From Roseovarius nanhaiticus (GTDB taxonomy: Bacteria > Pseudomonadota > Alphaproteobacteria > Rhodobacterales > Rhodobacteraceae), in the NCBI RefSeq assembly GCF_900156535.1, contig NZ_FTNV01000002.1, positions 1-64,000 of the forward strand: a DNA stretch of 64,000 nt, written 5' to 3'. A model generated the notes under the pieces. It searched no databases. It saw nothing but the letters and a program-made list of their open reading frames with translations, and was not told the DNA's origin. The position numbers and the translations under genes are program-made. This document shows, in pieces, positions 35,732 to 45,384 of the stretch (its first letter is position 1; each line of letters opens with the position of its first letter).

Positions 35732-37066
35732 ATGACGCCCCCCAACGCCACCCCGCCCAAGGCCGCACCGACCAAGGTTGCCAAGACGTCGCAGGGCCAT
35801 GACGCACACGGGCCGGCCGGCGCGGCAGCACATCATGTGGCGCCCCACCCGGCGCAGCCGCCCAAGGCGCTGACGGCGCGCGAGCAAGGCATCATGCAAG
35901 GGTATCCCCCCGCTCCCGAGGCGATACCCGGCGCCAGCAACTGGGATCTGCCGCCCTTCAACCGGTGGTCCTTCAGCAACATGCGCAACCTCTTTCCCAC
36001 CGCCGACGTGCCGCGCGGCGCAGGCCCCGTGCGCGATCTGCCCGCCGCCCAGCAAGAGCTGCGCGCGATCCGCTTTGACACGCTGGCCGGTCCGCAGCAA
36101 AGCGTGGGCGACTGGCTGGACAGCAGCTATACCGATGGCTTCATGGTGATGAGCCGCGGGCGCGTGGTGCATGAAAGCTATTCCGAGGATATGGGTGCGC
36201 TGCAGCCGCATCTGTCGCAATCGGTGGCCAAATCGGTCGTCGGCACGCTGGCGGGCGTTCTGCATGGCGAGGGCCTTCTGGATCTCGAGGCGCCGATGCC
36301 CAGCCTGGTGCCCGAGCTGGCCCATTCCGGCTACGCCGGCGCGACGTTGCGCCAGGTTCTCGACATGCGCTCGGGCGTGCGCTTCAACGAAGATTACGGC
36401 ACCCCCGGCTCGGACATGACGCGCATTGACATTGCCAGCGGCTGGCGCCCGCCCGAGACCGACCACCCGCCCGCCACCATCCGCGACGTGATCCTCACGC
36501 TGCCGCAAGAGCGCGGCCATGGCGAGGGGTTCAAATACCGCTCGATCGAGACGGACGTCGTCGCCTGGGCGCTGGAACGTGCGGCGGGCGCGTCCCTGGC
36601 CGAGCTGCTCTCGGACCGCATCTGGACCCGCATGGGCGCCGAGCGGGACGCCTATTTCACAGTCGACGGCGCCGGGACCGCGCTGGCCGATGGCGGATTT
36701 AATGCCACGATGCGCGACTATGCCCGGCTGGGCCTTCTGCTGCTCGAGGGCGGCGCCTGGAACGGCCAGCAGATCATCCCCGAGGATTGGATCCGCGCCA
36801 GCGCCACCGGCGACCGCGCCGTCTTTGGCGAGCCTTACACCGCCACCTCGCCCAAGGGCGCCTACAGCCGCCAATGGTGGATCCACGACGCGGCGCGCGG
36901 CGATTTCATGGCGCGCGGTGTCTTCGGCCAGCTGATCTATATCGACCCAAAGACCGACTTTCTGGCCGTCAAGATGTCCAGCTGGCCGGATTTCCTGATC
37001 CACAGCTACACCGTCGACATGCTGACCGCCGTCACCGCGATCCGCGACGCGCTGGCCCCGGCCTGA
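35732..37066 (+). CDS. Serine hydrolase, class C beta-lactamase/6-aminohexanoate-dimer hydrolase-like
   Basis: This 444-residue protein has a beta-lactamase/penicillin-binding fold. The SxxK catalytic pair is in LSQSVAKSVVGTLAG (about residues 165-170), and a Tyr-x-Ser motif in KYRSIETD matches the second active-site element. The first 65 residues are a low-complexity Pro/Ala/His-rich tail without a signal peptide, which is unusual and suggests a cytosolic enzyme or a flexible tether. GAGGA precedes ATG 35732. It follows the transporter terminator and so has its own transcript. The substrate is unknown; NylB-like amide hydrolysis is one option. Confidence 0.82.
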   Translation: MTPPNATPPKAAPTKVAKTSQGHDAHGPAGAAAHHVAPHPAQPPKALTAREQGIMQGYPPAPEAIPGASNWDLPPFNRWSFSNMRNLFPTADVPRGAGPVRDLPAAQQELRAIRFDTLAGPQQSVGDWLDSSYTDGFMVMSRGRVVHESYSEDMGALQPHLSQSVAKSVVGTLAGVLHGEGLLDLEAPMPSLVPELAHSGYAGATLRQVLDMRSGVRFNEDYGTPGSDMTRIDIASGWRPPETDHPPATIRDVILTLPQERGHGEGFKYRSIETDVVAWALERAAGASLAELLSDRIWTRMGAERDAYFTVDGAGTALADGGFNATMRDYARLGLLLLEGGAWNGQQIIPEDWIRASATGDRAVFGEPYTATSPKGAYSRQWWIHDAARGDFMARGVFGQLIYIDPKTDFLAVKMSSWPDFLIHSYTVDMLTAVTAIRDALAPA

Positions 37067-37142
37067 GGCGATTGCACCCCGCGCCGCGCCCTGCCAAACT
37101 GAGGCAGGCGCGGCATCGGCGCGGCAATTTCAGGGGCGGCCC

Positions 37143-38360
37143 ATGCGCATCATTCACACCGCCGACTGGCATCTGGGCCACAGCCTGAACGGCTGGGCCC
37201 GCGAGGACGAACATAGCCTTTATTTCCGGCGCCTCGCCGATGTGATCGAGCAAGAAGAAGCCGATGTCCTGCTGGTCGCGGGCGATATCTTCGACAGCTC
37301 CAACCCCTCGGGCGAGGTGCAGCGCCTTCTTTACGACGCTTTGGCGTCGTTCAAGCGCCGCCGCCCGAACCTCATCACCGTGATCAGCGGCGGCAATCAT
37401 GACCCTGCCCAGCGGCTGGAGGCGCCGATGCCGGTGCTGCGCGCACTAGATGTGCATGTGGTCGCCACGGTCCAGCGCCGCGGGGGGCGGATCGACATCG
37501 ACCGCCATCTGGTGCCCATCCCCGGCCCGGATGGCACGCCCGCGCTCTATGTGCTGGCCATCCCCTTCCTGCGCGCTTCCGACCTCACCGGCCTCAACGA
37601 CGAGGGCACAGACCCGGTGGTGGATGCCGCCCGCCGCTTCTACGCCGAGATCACCGCGCAGGCCGCCGAGATCGCCGGCGATGTGCCGATCATCGCCACC
37701 AGCCACCTGCATTGCGCCGGCGGGCTGGAAAGCGAGGGCGCCGAGCGGCGCATCCTCATCGGCGGCGCCCATGCCGTACCGCCAAGCATCTTTCCCGATA
37801 GACTTGCCTATGTCGCACTCGGCCACCTGCACGGGCAGCAAACGCTCAAGGGTGGGCGCGTGCGCTATTCCGGCGCCTGCTTTCCGCTGTCCTCGTCCGA
37901 GATCCGGCACGACCACGGCGTCACCCTGATCGAGTTGCTGAATGGCGCGCTCACACACCGCCACATCTCGATCGAGCGGCCCGCGCAGATGCTGCGCCTC
38001 CCCGCCAGCGGCACCATTGCGCTGGACGACCTGCCAGCGGCGCTGGGGCAGATCGCGTTTGACGACACCTTGCCCATGGGCCTGCGTCCGCTTGTCTATC
38101 TGGAGCTTGCGCCCACCGATGCCGCCTCGGTCCTCATGGCCGATGCCGCCCGCTGCGTGGCCGAGCGTGGCCTGCGCCTGGGCGGCGCGCGCGTGCAGCG
38201 GCAGGAGCGGCATGAGGGCGAGGAGATCCCGCCGCCACCCGCCAGCCTGCGCGAGACCGACCCCGAGACGCTCTTTGTGGAGGCGTTCCGCGCCAGTGCC
38301 GGGATCGAGCCCGAGGCGCGGCACCTCGATGCCTTCCGCGACATCATCGCGGGGGAGTAA
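37143..38360 (+). CDS. sbcD: Exonuclease subunit SbcD
   Basis: This 405-residue Mre11-type nuclease has the metallophosphoesterase motifs in order: TADWHLG (D-x-H), VAGDIFDSSNP (GD), ISGGNHDPAQR (GNHD), TSHLHCAGG and ALGHLHGQ (GHxH). It works with SbcC to process DNA ends and hairpins at replication forks. The SbcC start lies three bases after its stop, so they form one operon. Confidence 0.96.
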   Translation: MRIIHTADWHLGHSLNGWAREDEHSLYFRRLADVIEQEEADVLLVAGDIFDSSNPSGEVQRLLYDALASFKRRRPNLITVISGGNHDPAQRLEAPMPVLRALDVHVVATVQRRGGRIDIDRHLVPIPGPDGTPALYVLAIPFLRASDLTGLNDEGTDPVVDAARRFYAEITAQAAEIAGDVPIIATSHLHCAGGLESEGAERRILIGGAHAVPPSIFPDRLAYVALGHLHGQQTLKGGRVRYSGACFPLSSSEIRHDHGVTLIELLNGALTHRHISIERPAQMLRLPASGTIALDDLPAALGQIAFDDTLPMGLRPLVYLELAPTDAASVLMADAARCVAERGLRLGGARVQRQERHEGEEIPPPPASLRETDPETLFVEAFRASAGIEPEARHLDAFRDIIAGE

Positions 38361-38363
38361 GCG

Positions 38364-41300
38364 ATGGATATCCTCCAGATCCGCGGCGAAAACATCGCCA
38401 GCCTCGCGCGCCCTTTCGACATCAGCCTTGATGCGCCACCACTCGACGGTGCGGGCCTTTTCGCGATCACCGGCCAGACCGGCTCCGGCAAGTCCAGCCT
38501 CTTGGATGCCATGTGCCTCGCGCTTTATGGCGAATGCCCCCGACTAAGCAGCGCTGGCGTCAGCGACACGGTGCCCGATATCAGCGGCGAGGCGCTGGCC
38601 TCATCGGATCCGCGCACACTTCTCAGGCGCGGCGCCGCGGCGTCAGGTTATGCTATCGTCCGGTTCCGCGCGCGCAGCGGCGAGGATTATGAGGCGAGCT
38701 GGTCCGTGCGGCGCGCCTATGGCAAGGCGTCGGCCCGCCTTCAGGCGGTGGAGCGCAGCGTCACGCGCCTCTCGGACGGCACGGTTCTTGAGAACCAGAA
38801 GACAGCCGTCAATGACCGGATCGTTACCCTGACGGGCCTCACCTATGACGAATTCCGCCGCTCGGTACTATTGGCGCAAGGCGATTTCGACAGCTTCCTC
38901 AGCGCGCGCACGTCCGAGCGGGCGGCGATCCTCGAAAAGGTGACGGGAACGCAGCTTTACCGCGATATCTCGAAACGCGTCTTTGCCGCGCATGGCGAGG
39001 CCGAGCGCGCGGTCGAAGACCTGGAGATGAAGCTAGGCGAGCACAGCGTGCTGACTGAGGAGGAGCGCGCCGATATCGAGGCCGAGCTGACCGCGCTGGA
39101 CACCGCCCGGCGCGAAGCCGCCGAGGTGCTAAAGGCGACGATCCGCGATATCGACCGGCACGAGGCGCTGATCGCCGCACGGACCCGCAGCATCGAGGCC
39201 GCCGAGACCGAAGCCCGCGCGCGCGCCAACTGGGAGGCCCGCAAAGACGACACCGCAGAGCTGGCCCGCCTGCGCCGCGCCGCCCGCATTCGCGCCGAAG
39301 AGGCCGAGCGACGCGCCGCCGCCGAGGCCAAGGACTTGGCCGAGACAGCCATCGATGAGGCCGCGCGCGCCGTGGACGCCGCGCGCGCCGTCAAGGATAC
39401 CGCCGAGGCAGACTGGACCAAGGCCAGCGCCGCGCAGCAACAAAGCGAGGCGCGCTTTGCCGAATTGGGTCCGATTTGGACCCGCGCCACCACGCTCGAC
39501 GCGGAAATAAAGCGCGCCGCCGAGGAAGAGGCCACCGCCGCCCGAGCGGCCGAGGAGGCCGGCGCCGAGGCTGCCGAAGCCAAAAACGCGCTGGAGCGCG
39601 GCGAGGCCGATCTAACCCAGCGCGCTGCCCGCATCACGGACTTGCAAGCCGCCGGCGACGCCGACGCCGAGGGTGATGCGCTGGTCGCGGGTTGGCCGAT
39701 CCTCAGCGACCGGCTGGAGCGGCGCATCGCCGCCAGCCACGCTGGCGCCAAGGCCCTTGAGGAGGTGCAGCGCCTGAAAGCGGGCCTCGCTGGCGCCGCC
39801 GAGCGCAGCGCGCAGATCACGGAGGCGACCTTCGAGGCACGCGCCGAAAGCGCCCGGATCGAGGAGGGCCGCACCGCCCGAACGCCCCGCCGGGACGCGC
39901 TGCGCAAGGCCGCCCCGTCCGAGCGTTTGACCCGCCTCGCGCGCAGCCGCGACACCCTCCGCACGCTGGCCGATCTGGCGCGGCAGCATGACGAGGCGGC
40001 GCGCGACGCCGCGACGTGCGCACGGGACGAGGCGACCGCCGCAGAGACGATCCATAGCAGCGAGGCCGCGAAAACCGCCGCCGAGCAGGCACAAGGCCGC
40101 GCCACCGCGCAGATCGAGGCGCTGGAGGCGCCCGCCGGTCTGGCCGAGGCGGCGCTGTCGTCCGAGGCGGCGCGCCTGCGCCTGCATCTGGTGGACGGCC
40201 AGCCCTGCCCGGTCTGCAACGCGGTCGAGCACCCCGTGCATGAGGATGACGCGGCGCGCCAGCTGGCGGACGATTTGCGCAGCCGCCTTGGCGCCGCCCG
40301 CACCGCCGCGCGCGAGGCAGCCCAAGAGATCGCGGCCGCGACTGCGCGCATCGGCGCAGCGCAGAGCCTTGCCCAGACGTCGGCGGAGCGGCGCGTGGAT
40401 ACCGAGGCGCGGCAGGCCCGACTTGCGGCCGAGTTCCATGAGGCGCGCAGGGCCGAGGCTGAAGGCCCGCTGGGTGGCACCCTGCCGGACACACCGCAAG
40501 ATGCCGGGCCGGCTTTGGAGCAACTGGCGCAACGGTTGGATGGCTGGCAGAAAAGCCTCGAGGCGGATCTGGCCGAGCTGGAGGATCTGGACAGACGCGC
40601 GCAGGAAGACGAGGCGCGCATCGCGGCGCTGGCCGCGAGCATGCGCGCCCTGCAGGACGAGCAAGCGGGCCTCGATGCGCAGAACAAATCCGCCGAACGC
40701 GCCTTGGGTACGGCGCAAAGCGCCGCAGCCGCGCAGGCCGAAACCGTCGCCGACCTCGACCGCATGCTGGAGCGCGACTTCGCCGGGCTCCGCCTCGATT
40801 GGGCGCAATTCGGCGCGGATGGCGCGGATGCGCTCGATGCGGTCAGCACACGAAAGGAGGCCCATTCAAAGGCACGTGCCGCGCTGGAGGCGGCACTGGC
40901 CGAGCGCGATGAGGCCAAGCGCCGGCAAGAGACGCTGGAGGTCGGCCACAGCGCTGCGCAAACCGCATGGGAGAAAGCCCGCGCCGCGCATGATGTCCGC
41001 GCCGACAAGACGAAGGCCCTGCGCGCCGAGCGCGCGCCATTGCTGGGCGGAGAGGACACATCCGCCCACCGGACATACTTCAACACCCGACGCAAGGCAT
41101 TGCAAGAGCAGGAAAAAACGGCAAACGAGGCGCGCAGCGCGGCGGCATCCAAACTGTCGAGCGCAGAGGCGTCTTTGAAAGCCGCACAGGACACGCGGGA
41201 TCGCGCGGTTGCGCGTAGTGCAGCGGCGGAGGCCGCTTGGCAAGGCGCACTGGCGCAGGCCGGGCTGGACGCTGAAACCGCGCAGGCGCTGCTGGGGTGG

Positions 41301-42098
41301 AGCGACCCGGATATCGCCGCGCTGGAGACCGCCATCGACACCGCCCGAACCGCGCATCTGCGCGCCGCCGAGGCGCGCGATCAACGCGCCTCCGACCTTG
41401 CCAAGCTGGAGGCCGAAGGCGTTCCCGAAACGCCCCTGCCCGAGCTGCAAGCGCGGCGCATTGCCCAAGAGGCCGCGCAGACGCAGCGCATCGAGGACGA
41501 AGCAGGCCTGCGCGGACGCCTCAAATCGGACCGGGACACGCGCGCGAAAATGGCCGCACTGGTCGCGCAAATCGCCAAGGCCAAGGCGCGGCTGGACACG
41601 CTGGCCGCGATCAACGCGGCCATCGGCTCGGCCAGTGGCGATCGTTTCTCGACCATCGCGCAGGAGGTGACGCTGGCCATTCTGGTCGAGCAGGCCAACC
41701 ACCACCTTACCGATATCAAGCCGCGCTATCGGCTGGCGCGCGGTCAGGGCAAGCTGTCGCTCCATGTGGTGGATGACGACATGGCGGGCGAAATCCGCTC
41801 GACCCGCAGCCTGTCGGGGGGCGAGCGGTTCCTCGTGTCGCTGGCCTTGGCGCTGGCGCTGGGTGCGGTCGGCGGCACCGGGACGATTTCGAACACGCTT
41901 TTCATCGACGAGGGCTTCGGCACGCTCGATGCAGGCAGCCTCGACATGGCGATCGACGCGCTCGAAGCGCTGCAGGCGCAGGGCCGCACCATCGGCGTCA
42001 TCAGCCACGTGCAGGCGATGCAGGACCGCATTCCGGTGCAGATCCGCATCAAATCCCGCGGCGCGGGTGCAAGCGAAGTGGTGCTGGACGCGGGCTGA
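38364..42098 (+). CDS. sbcC: Exonuclease subunit SbcC
   Basis: This 1244-residue Rad50-type SMC-like ATPase has Walker A AITGQTGSGKSSLLDAM near residue 33, very long Ala/Glu/Arg-rich coiled coils, and a zinc hook CPVC (C615 and C618). The C-terminal ABC signature LSGGERFLVSLALALALG and Walker B TLFIDEGFGTLD follow. The skewed coiled-coil composition produces very long open frames on the opposite strand that are not genes. It is a partner of SbcD and ends three bases before the convergent gene at 42102. Confidence 0.96.
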   Translation: MDILQIRGENIASLARPFDISLDAPPLDGAGLFAITGQTGSGKSSLLDAMCLALYGECPRLSSAGVSDTVPDISGEALASSDPRTLLRRGAAASGYAIVRFRARSGEDYEASWSVRRAYGKASARLQAVERSVTRLSDGTVLENQKTAVNDRIVTLTGLTYDEFRRSVLLAQGDFDSFLSARTSERAAILEKVTGTQLYRDISKRVFAAHGEAERAVEDLEMKLGEHSVLTEEERADIEAELTALDTARREAAEVLKATIRDIDRHEALIAARTRSIEAAETEARARANWEARKDDTAELARLRRAARIRAEEAERRAAAEAKDLAETAIDEAARAVDAARAVKDTAEADWTKASAAQQQSEARFAELGPIWTRATTLDAEIKRAAEEEATAARAAEEAGAEAAEAKNALERGEADLTQRAARITDLQAAGDADAEGDALVAGWPILSDRLERRIAASHAGAKALEEVQRLKAGLAGAAERSAQITEATFEARAESARIEEGRTARTPRRDALRKAAPSERLTRLARSRDTLRTLADLARQHDEAARDAATCARDEATAAETIHSSEAAKTAAEQAQGRATAQIEALEAPAGLAEAALSSEAARLRLHLVDGQPCPVCNAVEHPVHEDDAARQLADDLRSRLGAARTAAREAAQEIAAATARIGAAQSLAQTSAERRVDTEARQARLAAEFHEARRAEAEGPLGGTLPDTPQDAGPALEQLAQRLDGWQKSLEADLAELEDLDRRAQEDEARIAALAASMRALQDEQAGLDAQNKSAERALGTAQSAAAAQAETVADLDRMLERDFAGLRLDWAQFGADGADALDAVSTRKEAHSKARAALEAALAERDEAKRRQETLEVGHSAAQTAWEKARAAHDVRADKTKALRAERAPLLGGEDTSAHRTYFNTRRKALQEQEKTANEARSAAASKLSSAEASLKAAQDTRDRAVARSAAAEAAWQGALAQAGLDAETAQALLGWSDPDIAALETAIDTARTAHLRAAEARDQRASDLAKLEAEGVPETPLPELQARRIAQEAAQTQRIEDEAGLRGRLKSDRDTRAKMAALVAQIAKAKARLDTLAAINAAIGSASGDRFSTIAQEVTLAILVEQANHHLTDIKPRYRLARGQGKLSLHVVDDDMAGEIRSTRSLSGGERFLVSLALALALGAVGGTGTISNTLFIDEGFGTLDAGSLDMAIDALEALQAQGRTIGVISHVQAMQDRIPVQIRIKSRGAGASEVVLDAG

Positions 42099-42101
42099 GA
42101 G

Positions 42102-44081
42102 TTACCTTTCCTCCGCCAGCCACAGCCATGAGCCGTCGGCAAGCCCGCGCTCCAGCGCAGTCAGCAATGCGCCATGTGCCTTGATCGCATCGCACCTGCC
42201 GGCCTGTGCCGCGTCCAGCGCTGCGCGCACATCTTCGCGCGGCGTCTCGTCTGCACTGCGCGAGACGGCGAAGCGAAAGTAATCGCAGCCAGAGCCGGAG
42301 AGCGGCGCATTGATGTTGTCCGCGGCGCTGGCCGGCTCCTGCCCCGTGGGGGGCGCAAAGCGCGCAAGATGGTTCAGCGCATCAAGGCGCGCCTGAATTC
42401 CGTCCCGCAGCATGGGCGCACGCCAGTCCCGAACGGGCGTGGGCGCGCCCGCGGGCCGGCCCGGCGCCAGAACGTTGGGCGCAAACTCGGCGCGTTGCAT
42501 GGGGCCGAAGCGTGTGATGCGCGTCGGGCTATAGGCATGCCGGGCCTCGGCGCGCGGAAAAGCGAGGGCCAGCGTCAGCGGACGGGTCGCATCGACCCGA
42601 AAATCACGCCAGATGCGCGGCTGCTGAACCTCGCCCCGAATGCCGTGGATCACCTGCAGGCGGTCCAGGACCGGATCGACGCCGTTCCAGTCAAACCGCG
42701 CGGCGGGCGTCAGGCGCCGGGTTTTGCCGTTCCAGATCACGCTCCACTCGCTGATCGGCAAGGCGGCGGCATCACCCGAGGGGATCGCGGTGCCCGGCCC
42801 GGTCATGCCGCTGGCCATAGGCGCAAAGATGGTGAATGCGCCTTCCTCGTAAAGGATGTGCAGATGCGGGAAGATCCACTCTTCCTTGCACCCGCTCGGC
42901 GACAGCCGCGTGCCGGGCAAGACCAGATCGGGCACCGACCCCATGGGCAATGCGCTCGGCGCGCAGCGCGAGGCGGTCAAGTCGTAATCGATGGGCAGCA
43001 CCGCCGCCATCTCGCAAAACCGCGCGCCGGGCGGGCGGGCGCCGCCGGGCGGGATCACGGCGCATTCCTGCACCGCCTCGATACGGCGCGGCGCGCGCGC
43101 ATGCCCGCGCGCGGCATCCCAGATCATGCGCGCGCTGCGGCCGAATGCGAATTCCGCGACCGGGCCGATCACGGCCTCCTCGGGCCGGCTGCTGCGCTGG
43201 TCCTGATGCAGGAGCGTGACCTTCCCTCCCAGCACCGGAAATCCTGTTTCGGTATCAGGCGGTTGGCGCAGTCCCACGCCGGTCGGCGCCACTCCGTTCA
43301 ACTCGTAGCGCAGATTCAGCACCGAATAGGCAGCACTGCCGAGGGCGGATTCCTCTGACCTGAGCCGTGCATACTCGGGGTCGCTCCGGTCGTCGGGATC
43401 GAGGCCACGCGCCTCGGCATAGGCCATGCTCGCCGCTGTCGCCTCCTGATGGAGGGCCGCCGCCTTTTCATGGGCGGTGTCGATTGCCTGATCGAGGTGG
43501 CGCAGGATGAACGCATCCGCATCGCCCACGCTCGCGCTATCGCGGCCCGGATCGAAAAGCGCGTCCAGATCCGCCGCCGCCGCCGTCAGCCCGTCGCCCA
43601 GCAGATCATAGGCCACTGCCCGCCGGCTCATCATGTAGAGTATCGAGCCGGCCCGGCCCGGCACGTCACCGATGCGAAACGCCTCGGCACGCGCGGCGGC
43701 CTCCGCGATGTCATCGCTGATGCGGCGCTGCATTTCGGCGCGGTCGATCCGGCCCAGCGACCACAGCCATGGCTGCGCCTCGCTCAGATCGCCGAAGTCC
43801 ATGCCGGTCCGCCCCGCATCACCGGAAGGGGCGGCCAGCACATCCAGATAGCTGAGCGGCGTCCGGATCGGCGGCACCTCGCGCCCCGTCAGCCGCATGG
43901 ATGGCAAGAACGCCTCGCAGGCAATGATGAACGCGGCCGCCCCCGCCCATAGGGACGCGCGGCGCCATGTGGGCCACTCGCGCTTGGCCCGCGGGGCGCG
44001 CTGCGCAGCCGCCGCGCGGCGCGTCCAGACCCGCCACATCAGGATCAGCATGCCAATCAGAAAACCGAGGACCAATCCCAT
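42102..44081 (-). CDS. Membrane-anchored protein of unknown function in Hsp70 operon
   Basis: This 659-residue protein has two N-terminal membrane helices (GLVLGFLIGMLILMWRVW and ASLWAGAAAFIIACEAFL) separated by a basic Arg-rich loop. The rest is a large Pro/Ala-rich soluble domain of about 580 residues that I do not recognise. Topology suggests N-in, with the long C-terminal part on the cytosolic or periplasmic side depending on the loop. It starts one base after the stop of the J-like gene and is the third gene of the hscC unit. Function is unknown; context suggests a client, scaffold or anchor for the chaperone pair. Confidence 0.75.
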   Translation of the reverse strand: MGLVLGFLIGMLILMWRVWTRRAAAAQRAPRAKREWPTWRRASLWAGAAAFIIACEAFLPSMRLTGREVPPIRTPLSYLDVLAAPSGDAGRTGMDFGDLSEAQPWLWSLGRIDRAEMQRRISDDIAEAAARAEAFRIGDVPGRAGSILYMMSRRAVAYDLLGDGLTAAAADLDALFDPGRDSASVGDADAFILRHLDQAIDTAHEKAAALHQEATAASMAYAEARGLDPDDRSDPEYARLRSEESALGSAAYSVLNLRYELNGVAPTGVGLRQPPDTETGFPVLGGKVTLLHQDQRSSRPEEAVIGPVAEFAFGRSARMIWDAARGHARAPRRIEAVQECAVIPPGGARPPGARFCEMAAVLPIDYDLTASRCAPSALPMGSVPDLVLPGTRLSPSGCKEEWIFPHLHILYEEGAFTIFAPMASGMTGPGTAIPSGDAAALPISEWSVIWNGKTRRLTPAARFDWNGVDPVLDRLQVIHGIRGEVQQPRIWRDFRVDATRPLTLALAFPRAEARHAYSPTRITRFGPMQRAEFAPNVLAPGRPAGAPTPVRDWRAPMLRDGIQARLDALNHLARFAPPTGQEPASAADNINAPLSGSGCDYFRFAVSRSADETPREDVRAALDAAQAGRCDAIKAHGALLTALERGLADGSWLWLAEER

Positions 44082-44082
44082 G

Positions 44083-45384
44083 TCAGACCACCAGGCGCCA
44101 CAGGATCTGGGCGGCGCGGTAGCCCAGATAGGCGATCAGCAGGTTGCGCGGATCGCGGAATGTCCAGGCCCAGAGATTGTATTTCGAGGGCGGCTGCGGC
44201 GCCGGAACATGGGCCGCAGCCGCGACCTCGCGGAACTGGGGCGTGTCGCTACCGATGCGGATGTCGCGGGCCAGAACCTTGTGCAGCCACTCGTATTGCT
44301 GGCGCTGCCACATCTGCCGCCCAAATTGGTGGCTCCAGCCGAAATGCGTATCAAGAAGCCGCGCCAACTGTGGCCGCCACCAAGCGGGATAGACGGGATG
44401 CTTGGCCTCGCTCTGCCAGCCGGTGGCGGCGCAGATATGCTGGCGCAGGCGGGCGTCCAGATCCTGAAACTCATCGAGCGCCTGCAGCTCTTCGCGGTTC
44501 AGGATCGCGCGCACCACGTCGATCATGTCCCACATGTTACGGTCGAACGCCGCCTGAAGATCCTCCATCGCGCGGCTCACCGGCGAGCGGTCGACCCAGC
44601 GCCGTGCCTGCCGGTCATAGTAGGAGCCGTGCGCGTCGCCGCGCGCGGCGGTCTCCTCGCGCTCGATCATCGCGTCGATATCGGCCGGCGCGGGCAGCGC
44701 CTCGGCGGCGTCCGGTGCCTCTTGCAGCATCTCGCGGACAGCGTTGAAATCCCGCCCGCGCCAGGCGTCGGAAGGCCGCCAACGCAAGAGGCCCAGATCA
44801 TCGCGCAGGACGGCGGCCACTTCGGGCGTCAGCCAGTCTGGCGGGTCAGTCGGCAGCGGCTGCCATAAGGGGGTGCTGTGGCGCGTCTCTTCGGGGTCCG
44901 CAGCGCAGGCTATGAAGGTGAGCACGTCGGCCCGGAAGGCCGCGCCATCGACGCCGCCCGCGATCAGCGCCTCGCTCGCCTCGGCGGCGAAGGCGCGCGG
45001 TTCCGGCCCCCCGGCCAGCATCCAGCGGATCGTCTTTTCGATCAAAATGCCGGTGGGGCTGTCGCTGAAATTCCATTTCAGCGCGGGGTCGTAGTACCAT
45101 TTGACCTCGGCAGCGGGTGCGGGTGGCTGAGGCGCGGGCGGGGTATCAACCGCAGCCGGATCCTCGCCTTCGTCCTGCTGGGCCTGCGCCTCGGCGCGCC
45201 GCGCGTCGGAGCCTTTCGCGATGCGCCGCGCCGCGTCGAAATTCTGCCGCAGCGCCATGAAGGCGGCGCGGTCATCCTCGGGACGCGTGACCTTGAGCAG
45301 ACGCGCGTAGGCCGCCTTGACATCGGCCTCGGTCGCATTGCTGCGCTTCAGCCCCAGCGCCTTGAAGGGATCAGTCGAAGACAC
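44083..45384 (-). CDS. J-domain-like protein lacking HPD, DjlB/DjlC-type
   Basis: This 433-residue protein has an N-terminal J-like fold ([47 protein letters not shown], split here as helices I-III over residues 6-55). The HPD triad that stimulates Hsp70 is replaced by R34-P35-E36. A Pro/Gln/Ala linker and a long helical domain with many Trp follow. The C-terminus has a membrane-type helix ([20 protein letters not shown]). The arrangement resembles E. coli DjlB/DjlC, the partners of HscC. It overlaps hscC by 14 bases. Confidence 0.78.
   Translation of the reverse strand: MSSTDPFKALGLKRSNATEADVKAAYARLLKVTRPEDDRAAFMALRQNFDAARRIAKGSDARRAEAQAQQDEGEDPAAVDTPPAPQPPAPAAEVKWYYDPALKWNFSDSPTGILIEKTIRWMLAGGPEPRAFAAEASEALIAGGVDGAAFRADVLTFIACAADPEETRHSTPLWQPLPTDPPDWLTPEVAAVLRDDLGLLRWRPSDAWRGRDFNAVREMLQEAPDAAEALPAPADIDAMIEREETAARGDAHGSYYDRQARRWVDRSPVSRAMEDLQAAFDRNMWDMIDVVRAILNREELQALDEFQDLDARLRQHICAATGWQSEAKHPVYPAWWRPQLARLLDTHFGWSHQFGRQMWQRQQYEWLHKVLARDIRIGSDTPQFREVAAAAHVPAPQPPSKYNLWAWTFRDPRNLLIAYLGYRAAQILWRLVV

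Noticed and set aside
38957-41341. A 794-codon Ala/Ser-rich frame antisense to sbcC
   Set aside because: It is the reverse image of the Ala/Glu/Arg coiled coil of SbcC; the composition is not that of a real protein.
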